NCBI RefSeq assembly: GCF_035830635.1
Contig: NZ_JAYMFI010000030.1
Span: forward strand, 3,434 to 67,433
Direction of reading: 5' to 3'
Origin: Adlercreutzia shanghongiae
Lineage (GTDB): Bacteria; Actinomycetota; Coriobacteriia; Coriobacteriales; Eggerthellaceae
Length of the DNA: 64,000 nucleotides
Part shown: one piece after another, positions 8,087 to 15,766 of the stretch
How positions within the stretch are numbered: position 1 is the first letter of the stretch
Layout of the letters: each line of letters begins with the position of its first letter
Made by a program: the position numbers and the translations under genes
The notes under the pieces: generated by a model
What the model saw: only the letters and a program-made list of their open reading frames with translations
What the model was told of the DNA's origin: nothing
Database searches by the model: none

Positions 8087-9088
8087 ATGGAGGAATTGCA
8101 ATTAATCTGGGGCTGGCAACCTGCGCTGTACTTGTTTTTGGGCGGTTTGGGGGCCGGAACTGCGGTAGTTGCGGGGATTGCGTACTTGAAGTACCGCAAT
8201 GCGGCTCGCTCGCTTGTGAATGGGGCTATGTGGGTGGCAGTTGCGTGTTTGTGCGCGGGTCTGTTGCTGTTGGTCACCGAGCTAATTGCCCCCTTGCGTG
8301 GTTTGATGCTGTGGCAGAGTTTCAGCCACTTCACGTCGTGGATGACGTTCGGCGCTTGGGTGGTGTTCGCTGCCGTGGTGGTGTTTGGCTGCTTGGCCCT
8401 GCTCACGACGCCTGCGGTGATGCGCGGGATTGTTCGCAGCTCGAAACGTCCGCCGAGCTGCTTGCTTCCTGGCGCAAACGAGCCATATGATCGCGTCCGC
8501 GCGGCGCTTGCCGTGCTTTCCGTTGTGTTGGGAATAGGGGTGGCGGCCTATACGGGCATCTTGCTTATGAGCGCTCCGGGCGTGCCCTTGTGGAACACGC
8601 CCCTCTTGCCCTGCCTGTTTACGGTGTCCGCCCTCGATACCGGCGTTGCTGCCGTAGAGCTCATGGTAGTGCTTGGCGTCCGTCGCGGATCTGCTCCCTC
8701 CTCTCTCGGGAGGCAGCTGACGGTTGCCGTTCTCGTGCTTGTCGTTATCGAGACGGCTGTATTGGCGGCTTTTATGGTGCTGGCATATATGGGCAACCCT
8801 TTGGGTGGTGTCGAGTCGGTATCGTTCGCCGAAACAGCGGCGCTATCCGCGGCACTGCTTGTCGGAGGGCCTTTGGCTCCCTGGTTTTGGGTCGCCTTCG
8901 TGCTCTGCGCGTTGGTCGTCCCGGGGGTGAGCTCTGCGTTGGCGCTGGTCGGCAAGGGCGGCCATGGTGCTTCTGCTTGCGGGGCAGTGAGCGTGCTCGT
9001 CGGCGGCTGTGCGCTGCGCTTTCTGGTTTTACTGGCTGGGCTTCATGTTGACTACGTAGCTGACGCTTTCTTGGCTGTGCTTGGGTAG
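8087..9088 (+). CDS. NrfD/PsrC-type quinone-linked membrane subunit, operon A
   Basis: 333-residue polytopic membrane protein with about nine to ten hydrophobic helices, of the NrfD/polysulfide-reductase membrane family. It begins with the family-typical WGWQPALYLFLGGLGAGT. These proteins exchange electrons with quinone and pass them to the four-cluster ferredoxin subunit encoded just upstream. AAGGAG lies 8 bases before the ATG. Its stop is 34 bases before the tri-haem lipoprotein start. The paralogue is at 18947-19960 (337 residues, same opening motif and a shared GVPLW-[NDS]-[TS]-PLLPCLFTVSALDTGVA core). Confidence 0.92.
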   Translation: MEELQLIWGWQPALYLFLGGLGAGTAVVAGIAYLKYRNAARSLVNGAMWVAVACLCAGLLLLVTELIAPLRGLMLWQSFSHFTSWMTFGAWVVFAAVVVFGCLALLTTPAVMRGIVRSSKRPPSCLLPGANEPYDRVRAALAVLSVVLGIGVAAYTGILLMSAPGVPLWNTPLLPCLFTVSALDTGVAAVELMVVLGVRRGSAPSSLGRQLTVAVLVLVVIETAVLAAFMVLAYMGNPLGGVESVSFAETAALSAALLVGGPLAPWFWVAFVLCALVVPGVSSALALVGKGGHGASACGAVSVLVGGCALRFLVLLAGLHVDYVADAFLAVLG

Positions 9089-9122
9089 GACAGCCGCGAT
9101 TTACTTAGGAGATGAGAAACTT

Positions 9123-10715
9123 ATGCGGAGAAAATGGACCATGGCATTGGGGTGCTGGGCCCTCATCGGCACGCTCGCAGTCGCAACAGGCTGCAGTGGG
9201 GCCGGGGCGCTGGCGCCGGAGGATGAAGTTGCGCCCGACGCCATCTTGACGACGCCGGCGGTGTTTGTGGACGACGACGGAGATCTTATTCAGCTCGCGC
9301 CCGACGATGATGCGAGCGATTCGGTGTATTTTCAGCAGGATCCCTACGTGCAGTACAACACCAACTACCTGCATGCTGATGAGCGCGGTTGCAAATCGTG
9401 CCACGCTGATTTGAAAGCAATGCTCATGGAGTCGGCCTACAACCATCCCGGCCGTGACGGGGTGGACACTGAGTGGACGGTTAAGACGTGCCGCGGCTGT
9501 CACAGCAGCTCCAATAACGAAGACTATTTCACTGAAAGCGGTCTTTTCGGCGATCTTATGCACGCTACTCACATGGACGTGGAAACGGAATGCTGGAATT
9601 GCCATGCAACGTCCTCTACCTCTATGACAGGGCATTTTACCGACGATGATGGCAAAATGCTCCTGTGGGAGGATGCCCGCGCGAATGCTCTGCGAGGGTT
9701 CATCGATATAGCAGCCGACGCGGTGGACGAGAGCGCCTTCTCCTTTGATCAGGAGGAGGTTGTCGATCCTGAGACGCTGTTCAATCTTACCCCCCAGTTC
9801 TACGAGAACGACTATATGCGCGCTGAGAAAACGCGCAACAACGAGCCATTGGACGAGAAAATGCTCGAGGAGTGGACTGTGACGGTGTCGGGCGAGGTGA
9901 GCCAGGAAAAGACCTTCAACCTCAAAGAACTCATCGATGACCCAAGCGTGCCCAAGGTAACCCAGAAAATGAAGTGGCATTGCGTCTTGAATCCATTTGG
10001 CGGTAACGGTATCGGTCAGGTTGAGGCCACGGGCATCCCCGTATCTTATTTGGTAGAGCAATGCGGCGGATTGACGGGGGACGCGGCCTCCATTTTGCCT
10101 ATCGGTGCAGATGGTTTTCAGGACGTTGGCGGTGTCGATATATCCCACTACGAGAGCAACGTGTCCATAATTGCCTACGAGATGAATGGAGAGCCTTTGA
10201 CGTGGAATAACGGTTATCCCGCTACATTCATGATGACCGGAGTGGGCACCGGCTGCTTTGTCAAAGAAGTGGGTGACATCGTGTTTCAGGGGCCCGATGG
10301 CCCGCTGTGGGATCCGGCCGGATGGGATAAATCGGTGGACGACCACAGCAATTTCAACAATCCCAACATTGGCATTATCGGTTTGAAGGATGGACAGGTA
10401 GTGAGAACTGGTGAGACGGTCTCTATTGGCGGCTATGCCGACGCTTTCGACCGCGTTATCACAAGCATAGAACTGTCCTTTGATCGAGGAACCACGTGGA
10501 AAACGCTGCCTACGCCGGGAACCGACAACGCTCGCTGGGTGAAGTGGAGCTATGACTTTACGCCCGAGGAGGACGGCACCTACTACGTGATGGCTCGGGC
10601 CACCTCGGACGAAGGCGTGACCTCCGATCTCACCGTTGACTGCATGCTCACTGCCACCGCCGATCCCGATTCGATTGCTTTAGGCAATGGCGCTGCTCCG
10701 GTCGACGAGATTTAG
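9123..10715 (+). CDS. Tri-haem c / sulfite-oxidase-like fusion lipoprotein, operon A
   Basis: 530 residues with three parts. A lipoprotein signal ends at ATGC (Cys24). Three CXXCH haem c sites lie at residues 90-94, 123-127 and 157-161, with extra histidines (84, 108, 147, 150) that could be distal ligands. Residues about 248-390 match the sulfite-oxidase-fold molybdopterin domain, with Cys287 (KWHCVLN) at the usual Mo-ligand place and VEATGIPV after it. Residues about 415-505 match the Mo-co dimerisation domain. Predicted to sit on the outer face of the membrane and receive or deliver electrons through the NrfC/NrfD pair. AGGAGA precedes the ATG at 9123. The substrate is unknown. The paralogue is at 15767-17365. 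Confidence 0.88.
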   Translation: MRRKWTMALGCWALIGTLAVATGCSGAGALAPEDEVAPDAILTTPAVFVDDDGDLIQLAPDDDASDSVYFQQDPYVQYNTNYLHADERGCKSCHADLKAMLMESAYNHPGRDGVDTEWTVKTCRGCHSSSNNEDYFTESGLFGDLMHATHMDVETECWNCHATSSTSMTGHFTDDDGKMLLWEDARANALRGFIDIAADAVDESAFSFDQEEVVDPETLFNLTPQFYENDYMRAEKTRNNEPLDEKMLEEWTVTVSGEVSQEKTFNLKELIDDPSVPKVTQKMKWHCVLNPFGGNGIGQVEATGIPVSYLVEQCGGLTGDAASILPIGADGFQDVGGVDISHYESNVSIIAYEMNGEPLTWNNGYPATFMMTGVGTGCFVKEVGDIVFQGPDGPLWDPAGWDKSVDDHSNFNNPNIGIIGLKDGQVVRTGETVSIGGYADAFDRVITSIELSFDRGTTWKTLPTPGTDNARWVKWSYDFTPEEDGTYYVMARATSDEGVTSDLTVDCMLTATADPDSIALGNGAAPVDEI

Positions 10716-10740
10716 GGAACTGGAAAGGAAGGTACTTATC

Positions 10741-11550
10741 ATGACACTATCTCGTAAAACTTCCGCCTGTTTGCTTACGGGAGGCGCGCTGCTCCTTGCT
10801 TCCGCGCCGTTAGCTCAGGCTGTGGCGGTGTCTGCTCCGGAGGCTGTTGGCGGGCAGGGCGCTCCTGTCAGCAAGGTGTCGGTTGCTGCTGAGGCAGCCG
10901 ACTGCGTCTTTCAGGAAATAGCTGATATCCAGGGCGAGTTCCAATGGGGTCAAAACACAGTCGTCTCCAACGACTACCTTGTTCGCCATATTTACGGTGC
11001 CGCGAGACATCTTTGCGGCCAGACAAGCGATACGGAGCCCGTAGCGCCAAACGTTGGATTTGGAGGTGCGGTAGATGCCATCAAGGTGTCCGGCGACGTA
11101 GCGCATGAGTTCGTTGCCGATGTGGGTGAGTTCCAGGAAAAAGCACCCATCCGATCCATTCTCGGCTGCACATGCTCGGGAAATCCTCACGACGGCCACG
11201 CTACGGGCAATGCGCTTGTCGAGGGTTTCAGGCTGAGTGCTCTTATCGAAGAAGCGAGTCTTCACGAGGATGTGAACACCATTGTTTTTACCAGCGCTGA
11301 CGGAACGAGCTTGGCTTTGCCGTTGAGCTACGTTACTCAGCGCTACAGCGTTATCGTCACGACGTTGAACGGTGAGCCTCTTGCCGATGTAGCCGGGTGC
11401 GAGAATCAGCTATGGCTCAGTACGTCCGGCGCTCGCAATTTTTTGCAAGATGTGGTGGCGATTACCTTTGAGACCCGAGAGGAAGCTCCGATAGTGCCTG
11501 CTGCGCCAACTGCCCCATCGGTGGGGCTTCTTGAAGGTGCGGCTGATTAG
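10741..11550 (+). CDS. Exported sulfite-oxidase-like molybdopterin-domain protein, operon A
   Basis: 269 residues with a Sec-type signal peptide (cleavage near AQA, residue 27). Residues about 110-255 resemble the sulfite-oxidase molybdopterin-binding fold without haem: GCTCSGNP (Cys143 and Cys145 as candidate Mo ligands), IVFTSADGTSLALPL and NQLWLS. AAGGAAGG precedes the ATG. The gene ends with a TAG that is immediately followed, in the same frame, by an ATG opening a dimerisation-domain gene, so the usual sulfite-oxidase domain order is split by one stop codon. The paralogue at 17409-18218 has the same length. Whether it binds the cofactor is not proven. Confidence 0.82.
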   Translation: MTLSRKTSACLLTGGALLLASAPLAQAVAVSAPEAVGGQGAPVSKVSVAAEAADCVFQEIADIQGEFQWGQNTVVSNDYLVRHIYGAARHLCGQTSDTEPVAPNVGFGGAVDAIKVSGDVAHEFVADVGEFQEKAPIRSILGCTCSGNPHDGHATGNALVEGFRLSALIEEASLHEDVNTIVFTSADGTSLALPLSYVTQRYSVIVTTLNGEPLADVAGCENQLWLSTSGARNFLQDVVAITFETREEAPIVPAAPTAPSVGLLEGAAD

Positions 11551-11832
11551 ATGATTGCCCCGCTATTTGGTCGCGTGGGGATGCCCGTGAAAGTGTCTGG
11601 CTACGCTCAGGATTTTGAACTACCCATTGTAGGTGTGCGCTTCTCCTGCGACGATGGTGCCACTTGGACGCAGTTTGATATCGCTGACGCTCGGGTTGAG
11701 CGCGTCGTGAATTGGAGCTTTTCCTTCACGCTGCCTCGCCCGGGCCAGTATCGATTGCTGGTGCGTTCAGTGCGTATCGATGGCGCCGTTTCGAAGGAGA
11801 GCGCTTCGGTGCCAATTACGATAGAGCCTTAG
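11551..11832 (+). CDS. Stand-alone Mo-co dimerisation (Ig-like) domain protein, operon A
   Basis: 93 residues consisting only of an Ig-like domain of the sulfite-oxidase dimerisation type (VSGYAQDFELPIVGVRFS, DDGATWTQ, FTLPRPGQYRLLVR). It has no signal peptide. Its ATG directly follows the TAG of the preceding gene in the same frame, and the nearest SD-like run (AAGGTG) lies 12 bases before the ATG. It may therefore be made by translational coupling or by read-through as a tail of the preceding exported protein. Read-through would place it outside the cell, as in normal sulfite oxidases. A similar 93-residue protein with its own ribosome site is at 22386-22667. A terminator follows. Confidence 0.78.
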   Translation: MIAPLFGRVGMPVKVSGYAQDFELPIVGVRFSCDDGATWTQFDIADARVERVVNWSFSFTLPRPGQYRLLVRSVRIDGAVSKESASVPITIEP

Positions 11833-11895
11833 ACCAGCATGCTGCTTTGCGACGCAAGCCGATAGCGATTTGTCTGGTTGGTTGGAGACAACGAG

Positions 11896-11931
11896 AGAGG
11901 CCGCTCCCCGGGTTGGGGAGCGGCCTCTTTG
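11896..11931 (+). terminator. Intrinsic terminator ending operon A
   Basis: Perfect 14-bp stem (AGAGGCCGCTCCCC at 11896-11909 with 11915-11928), 5-base loop, then a short T run. It sits between operon A and the convergent flavoprotein gene and probably serves both. Confidence 0.85.
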
Positions 11932-11958
11932 TGGAGGGGAGGGAAGGAGGGAAAGCTG

Positions 11959-14037
11959 CTATTTCGTGCCGTTGGTGAATTCGAAGTAGGTATCTGCCTT
12001 TTGCAGGCCCACGGACAAGGCCTCGTTGAAGGCGGCTACAATGTCGGCGGGTTCCGAAGTTGCGGGCATTGACTGGGACTCGATGACCTCGCGGGCGAGA
12101 TCATCGAGGACTGCCGTGTCGGCTTCTTGCCTTACGGGAAAATCGATGGCCGCGACTCTGCGCGTGTCATCTTCGACGGTGACGCGCACTTGCAGCTCGC
12201 CGGCGTTGGTTTGGGCGGCAGCGGTGTACGTGCCTCCGACATAGGTGCCGGCTAGTTGATGCCCCAATATCCAGCCCGAGGCGGTGAAGGGGCCGACGCC
12301 GCCATTGAGCGAATCCATGCCTTCCATAAGCGGCGTGGCGCCCACGGTCTGCCCGATGGCGTACAGGCCGGGAATGGGCGCGCCGGCGCTGTCGGTGACG
12401 GCGAAATCGCGATTCACGACCACGCCGCCGTAGTTCATGATCATGCCGGGCTTGGTCTCGATGACGTAGTAAGGTCCTTCCTCGGAAAAATGCATGAAGT
12501 TCAGCAATCGTCCAAAGTCGGTATCTTCTCCTGTGGCGACCATCTGGTTGTAATGGGCCACTTCTTCGGCCAGCTCTGCCAGTTCGTAGGTCTCGATAAT
12601 GTCGCTCAGCGTATCGTGTTTGGTGGCATAGCCTTTCTCGACAAGATCGACGAGTTCGAGGCGTGCCGGGTATAGATCCCAGCCGTTCTTGTCCATGATG
12701 TAATAATGGGTGGAGTCTTCTGGGCTGTGGAGCGCGGCTGTTTTGGGAACGAAGCCATAATCGGCGTAAGAGCCGTCGCCTTCGCTCACGAAGCGGCGCC
12801 CGCTCTTATCGACTACGATGCTGTAGAAACAAGTGAAAAAGGGGATGTTGCGGCCGCTTTTCTCGAGAGAGAGCATAGAGGGCGCAACGTCCATGCTGTG
12901 GAAAGTGCCGCCGAGTTCTTCTACCCATTCCAGATGGTCGCCAGTGTCGCCGTTGCAGAAGGAGTTTACTACATTCGCGAAATCGGGCAGGTACTTTTGC
13001 AAAGCCTCGAGATTGTTCGTGTAATTGCCCGTGGCGAGGACCACATTCTTTGCCTGCACCGTGAACTCGTGACCGTCATCCTGCTCGGCCGTTATACCGA
13101 TAACTGTATTGCTCGCGTCGGTTATCAGGGAAGTTGCGGCCACTGAGGTGAAGATTTGGACGCCCGCCTCGCGAGCAGCTTGGGCCATGCGCGCTGCTAC
13201 CTGGGCATTTCCCTCGCGCCACCGAGGTGCCGCGAGGCGCGACGCGTCCATGTAGATGGGCGCGAACGGATCGTCCTCGTAGGGGACGAACAGCACGCCC
13301 ATATCCAGCAGGTCATTCATGGCTTCGCCGATGCGAATGTACTCGCGGTTTGAGATGGGTGTGGAATAATCGTAGTAGGGAACCCAGGCCTCGCCGCCGA
13401 GTCTGAGTCCGTCTTTCATGCCTCCAGCGCACAACCAGGTGCTATCGCAGCGCAGCATGGACCCGCCGAGGTTCGGAGTCTTCTCGAGAAGCGCTACCGA
13501 AAGGCCGTCTCGGGCTGCCGTTATGGCGCACATGAGTCCGGCTACGCCGCCGCCGACTATCGCCACATCAGCTGAGAGATCCTCAATAGGAGAGGTGGCC
13601 GGTTGGAATGTAGGGGCGCTTTCGAAGCGCTGACGTACCCCGGCTTCTTCCAGGGCGTTCCCTACGGCATCAAGGGCCGCTCGGCTGGAATAGGTGGCGC
13701 CTGTCACGATGTCGACATTCAGGGTCTGGCCGGAAAGGATGTGCGACGCCACCTGCTCCATAGCGGGCACGGCGAAGCCGGGGGTCTCGAAGTTTTGCTC
13801 GAAAACAATAGATTGAATGGCTCCATTTGGGGAGATGTCTACCTGTGCTGTTACCGGCCCCCCACATCCTTGAGCGGTGCCGGCGTGCGTACCCGGAATC
13901 ACGCCTTCGGCTGCTGCAGAGGGCGCTTCGGCGCTTCCTTTGCCGTGGCCGTTCGATGGAGAACAGCTCGAGAGCGCGATGGCCGCTACGGCTGCAGCGC
14001 TGCCAACGATGAGCTGGCGCCTATTGATTTTACCCAT
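11959..14037 (-). CDS. Tat-exported FMN/FAD flavoprotein reductase (fumarate/urocanate reductase-like)
   Basis: 692 residues. The Tat signal (INRRQLIVGSAAA) runs into a lipobox (LSSC, Cys25). An FMN-binding domain (about 45-130) contains VTGATYSS (111-118), whose Thr115 is the expected site for flavin attached by ApbE. A FAD-binding domain follows with VGGGVAGL near 165 and a C-terminal NGGVGPFTASGWILG. Members reduce unsaturated acids or drugs outside the cell, for example fumarate, urocanate and, in Eggerthella, digoxin (Cgr2). The last 90 residues look like a second, degenerate FMN domain lacking the SGAT motif. AAGGAG lies 5 bases before the ATG. No cytochrome partner is adjacent; the divergent GntR gene may regulate it. 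Substrate unknown. Confidence 0.88.
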   Translation of the reverse strand: MGKINRRQLIVGSAAAVAAIALSSCSPSNGHGKGSAEAPSAAAEGVIPGTHAGTAQGCGGPVTAQVDISPNGAIQSIVFEQNFETPGFAVPAMEQVASHILSGQTLNVDIVTGATYSSRAALDAVGNALEEAGVRQRFESAPTFQPATSPIEDLSADVAIVGGGVAGLMCAITAARDGLSVALLEKTPNLGGSMLRCDSTWLCAGGMKDGLRLGGEAWVPYYDYSTPISNREYIRIGEAMNDLLDMGVLFVPYEDDPFAPIYMDASRLAAPRWREGNAQVAARMAQAAREAGVQIFTSVAATSLITDASNTVIGITAEQDDGHEFTVQAKNVVLATGNYTNNLEALQKYLPDFANVVNSFCNGDTGDHLEWVEELGGTFHSMDVAPSMLSLEKSGRNIPFFTCFYSIVVDKSGRRFVSEGDGSYADYGFVPKTAALHSPEDSTHYYIMDKNGWDLYPARLELVDLVEKGYATKHDTLSDIIETYELAELAEEVAHYNQMVATGEDTDFGRLLNFMHFSEEGPYYVIETKPGMIMNYGGVVVNRDFAVTDSAGAPIPGLYAIGQTVGATPLMEGMDSLNGGVGPFTASGWILGHQLAGTYVGGTYTAAAQTNAGELQVRVTVEDDTRRVAAIDFPVRQEADTAVLDDLAREVIESQSMPATSEPADIVAAFNEALSVGLQKADTYFEFTNGTK

Positions 14038-14152
14038 AACCACTCCTTCTTCTGGGATAGCCTTTGCGCCCCGCACGGGGGAGGCGGCGGGGCGCAAAAA
14101 AAGCTAAATCCTCCCCTTAGGGAGTCTTCAATAGGTTCTGCTAGGATTGTGA

Positions 14153-14602
14153 ATGGCATGTGAAGAGATGCGGTATGCTATCATACAGCTCAATGATACT
14201 TTGACTGATGGGAAGACGCCTGTGTTCGACAGCTTAAAAGTGGATGACAAGTCCGGCGTTCCCGTGTGGGTTCAGATTCGCAACTACATGATTTTCCTCA
14301 TTCGTTCGGGCCAGCTGCGTCCGGGGGACACGCTGCCCACGGTGCGGCAGCTGGCAGTTGATTTGGGCGTGAACTACAACACCATCCACAAGGTGTACCA
14401 GGACTTGGAAACCGACGGACTCATCAACTCAGGGCGAGGAAGGCGCTCCACGATTGCTGACATTGATCGTGATTCGCTGGACTTGCCCGAGTCGCCCATC
14501 GACGCGGTAATCGAAGAGCTGGTCCGTGTTGCTCGCGAATCGGGCATTACGAAGCAGGACGTCATGACGCGAGTGGAAGAGGCGCTCGCCAACTTGGGAT
14601 AA
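14153..14602 (+). CDS. GntR-family (YtrA type) transcriptional regulator
   Basis: 149 residues. The winged helix-turn-helix is typical of GntR (PVWVQIRNYM, GDTLPTVRQLAVDLGVN, KVYQDLETDGLI). It is followed by a short helical tail, as in the YtrA subgroup, with no ligand-binding domain. The ATG at 14153 has AGGA 6 bases upstream. YtrA proteins usually start just before FDSLKV, so a GTG at 14222 is a plausible alternative start; the AT-rich TATGCTATCATAC at 14172-14184 would then be promoter or operator. Divergent from the flavoprotein gene and upstream of the SPFH gene, it may regulate either. Confidence 0.85.
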   Translation: MACEEMRYAIIQLNDTLTDGKTPVFDSLKVDDKSGVPVWVQIRNYMIFLIRSGQLRPGDTLPTVRQLAVDLGVNYNTIHKVYQDLETDGLINSGRGRRSTIADIDRDSLDLPESPIDAVIEELVRVARESGITKQDVMTRVEEALANLG

Positions 14603-14663
14603 AGCGGCAGAGCTGAGGTGCAGGGCGGTGGCCCATCACCTATGCTGAATGAAAGGGCTTCTC

Positions 14664-15596
14664 ATGGCTGATCAGAAATCTTACTTTGATGAGCCGGGCG
14701 ACATCACGTCCGACGATACGACTATTGCTACCGAAGCGAGTTTTGACGAGACGACGACGAGCCGCACCGGTGCTGCTGTCATCCGCATCGTGCTGGCGGT
14801 GCTGCTGTTTGCGCTATTCGCCGCTCTGTCGTGGTTCACCGGATCGGGTTGGTCTGTCATTGTAGGACTACTGGCGGCGCTCGTGTTGTTTAGCTGCACT
14901 CATGTGGTGTTGGAATGGGAGCGCGCTGTAGTATTGCGTTTCGGCAAATTCCACCGTGTAGCGGGGCCGGGCCTCGTCTTCATGTGTCCGATCGTTGACT
15001 CGGTGACGGCTACGGTGGATATGCGCATGCGCTCGACAGCCTTCAAGGCCGAGCATGTGTTGACGGCCGACTTGGTGCCAGTGGACGTGGACGCTGTGTT
15101 GTTCTGGACGGTGTGGGATGCTGAGAAGGCTTGTGCCGAAGTGAAGAACTACGTTCGGTTGGTGTATTGGGTGGCCCAAACCACCTTGCGCGATGTAATG
15201 GGAGCCGTGACTATTGCCCAGCTCTCCACCCGTCGCACGCAGATAGACAAGGAGGTGGCCGACATCTTGGAGCAGAAGACCAACGAGTACGGTATCACCG
15301 TGCTGTCGGTGGAGATTCGCGATATCGAGGTGCCATCCGATTTGCAAGAGGCCCTGTCGGCTGAGGCTCGCGCCGAACGAGAGAGCAATGCACGCATCAT
15401 GCTGGCCGAGGTGGAGAAAGAGGTCTCCGAGATGTTCGTGGAAGCTGCCGATACGTATGGCGACCCATCGGCAGCGCTGCAGCTGCGGGCCATGAGCTTT
15501 GTGGCTGACTCGGTTAAAGAGAAGGGCGGTCTTGTGGTGGTGCCGAGCGCACTTTCAGAAGCCTTCGATGGTTTGCAGAAAATCGCGAGAGGATAG
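14664..15596 (+). CDS. SPFH/Band 7 (stomatin-like) membrane protein
   Basis: 310 residues. An acidic N-terminus of about 35 residues precedes two adjacent hydrophobic segments (about 37-80), then an SPFH domain (LEWERAVVLRFGKFHRVAGP, VDMRMRSTAF, VPVDVDAVLFWTVWD) and a C-terminal helical region. Stomatin-like proteins oligomerise on membranes and are linked to lipid organisation and protein quality control. GAAAGGG lies 6 bases before the ATG at 14664; the ATG at 14649 overlaps that site and is less likely. It probably forms a two-gene unit with the GntR regulator. No NfeD-like partner is present. Confidence 0.88.
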   Translation: MADQKSYFDEPGDITSDDTTIATEASFDETTTSRTGAAVIRIVLAVLLFALFAALSWFTGSGWSVIVGLLAALVLFSCTHVVLEWERAVVLRFGKFHRVAGPGLVFMCPIVDSVTATVDMRMRSTAFKAEHVLTADLVPVDVDAVLFWTVWDAEKACAEVKNYVRLVYWVAQTTLRDVMGAVTIAQLSTRRTQIDKEVADILEQKTNEYGITVLSVEIRDIEVPSDLQEALSAEARAERESNARIMLAEVEKEVSEMFVEAADTYGDPSAALQLRAMSFVADSVKEKGGLVVVPSALSEAFDGLQKIARG

Positions 15597-15766
15597 AAGC
15601 TGCGCTGCTTGACGTGTGGGGGTGCCGTAGCTTTCTTTGGCTGTCGAAAATCGGGGCCCTTCTAAAAAAGAATCATAAAAGTCTAAGATAGTTATTCTAA
15701 ATCATAGAGATTTGTGATACTCTTCCTTCCAGAGAGTAGTATTCGACTCGATAGGAGGAGGAAGTT

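Noticed and set aside
11548..11550. Pyrrolysine codon at the TAG between the two operon A genes
   Set aside because: No pyl genes are in the window and the paralogous gene in operon B also ends here; read-through remains only a possibility noted in the findings.
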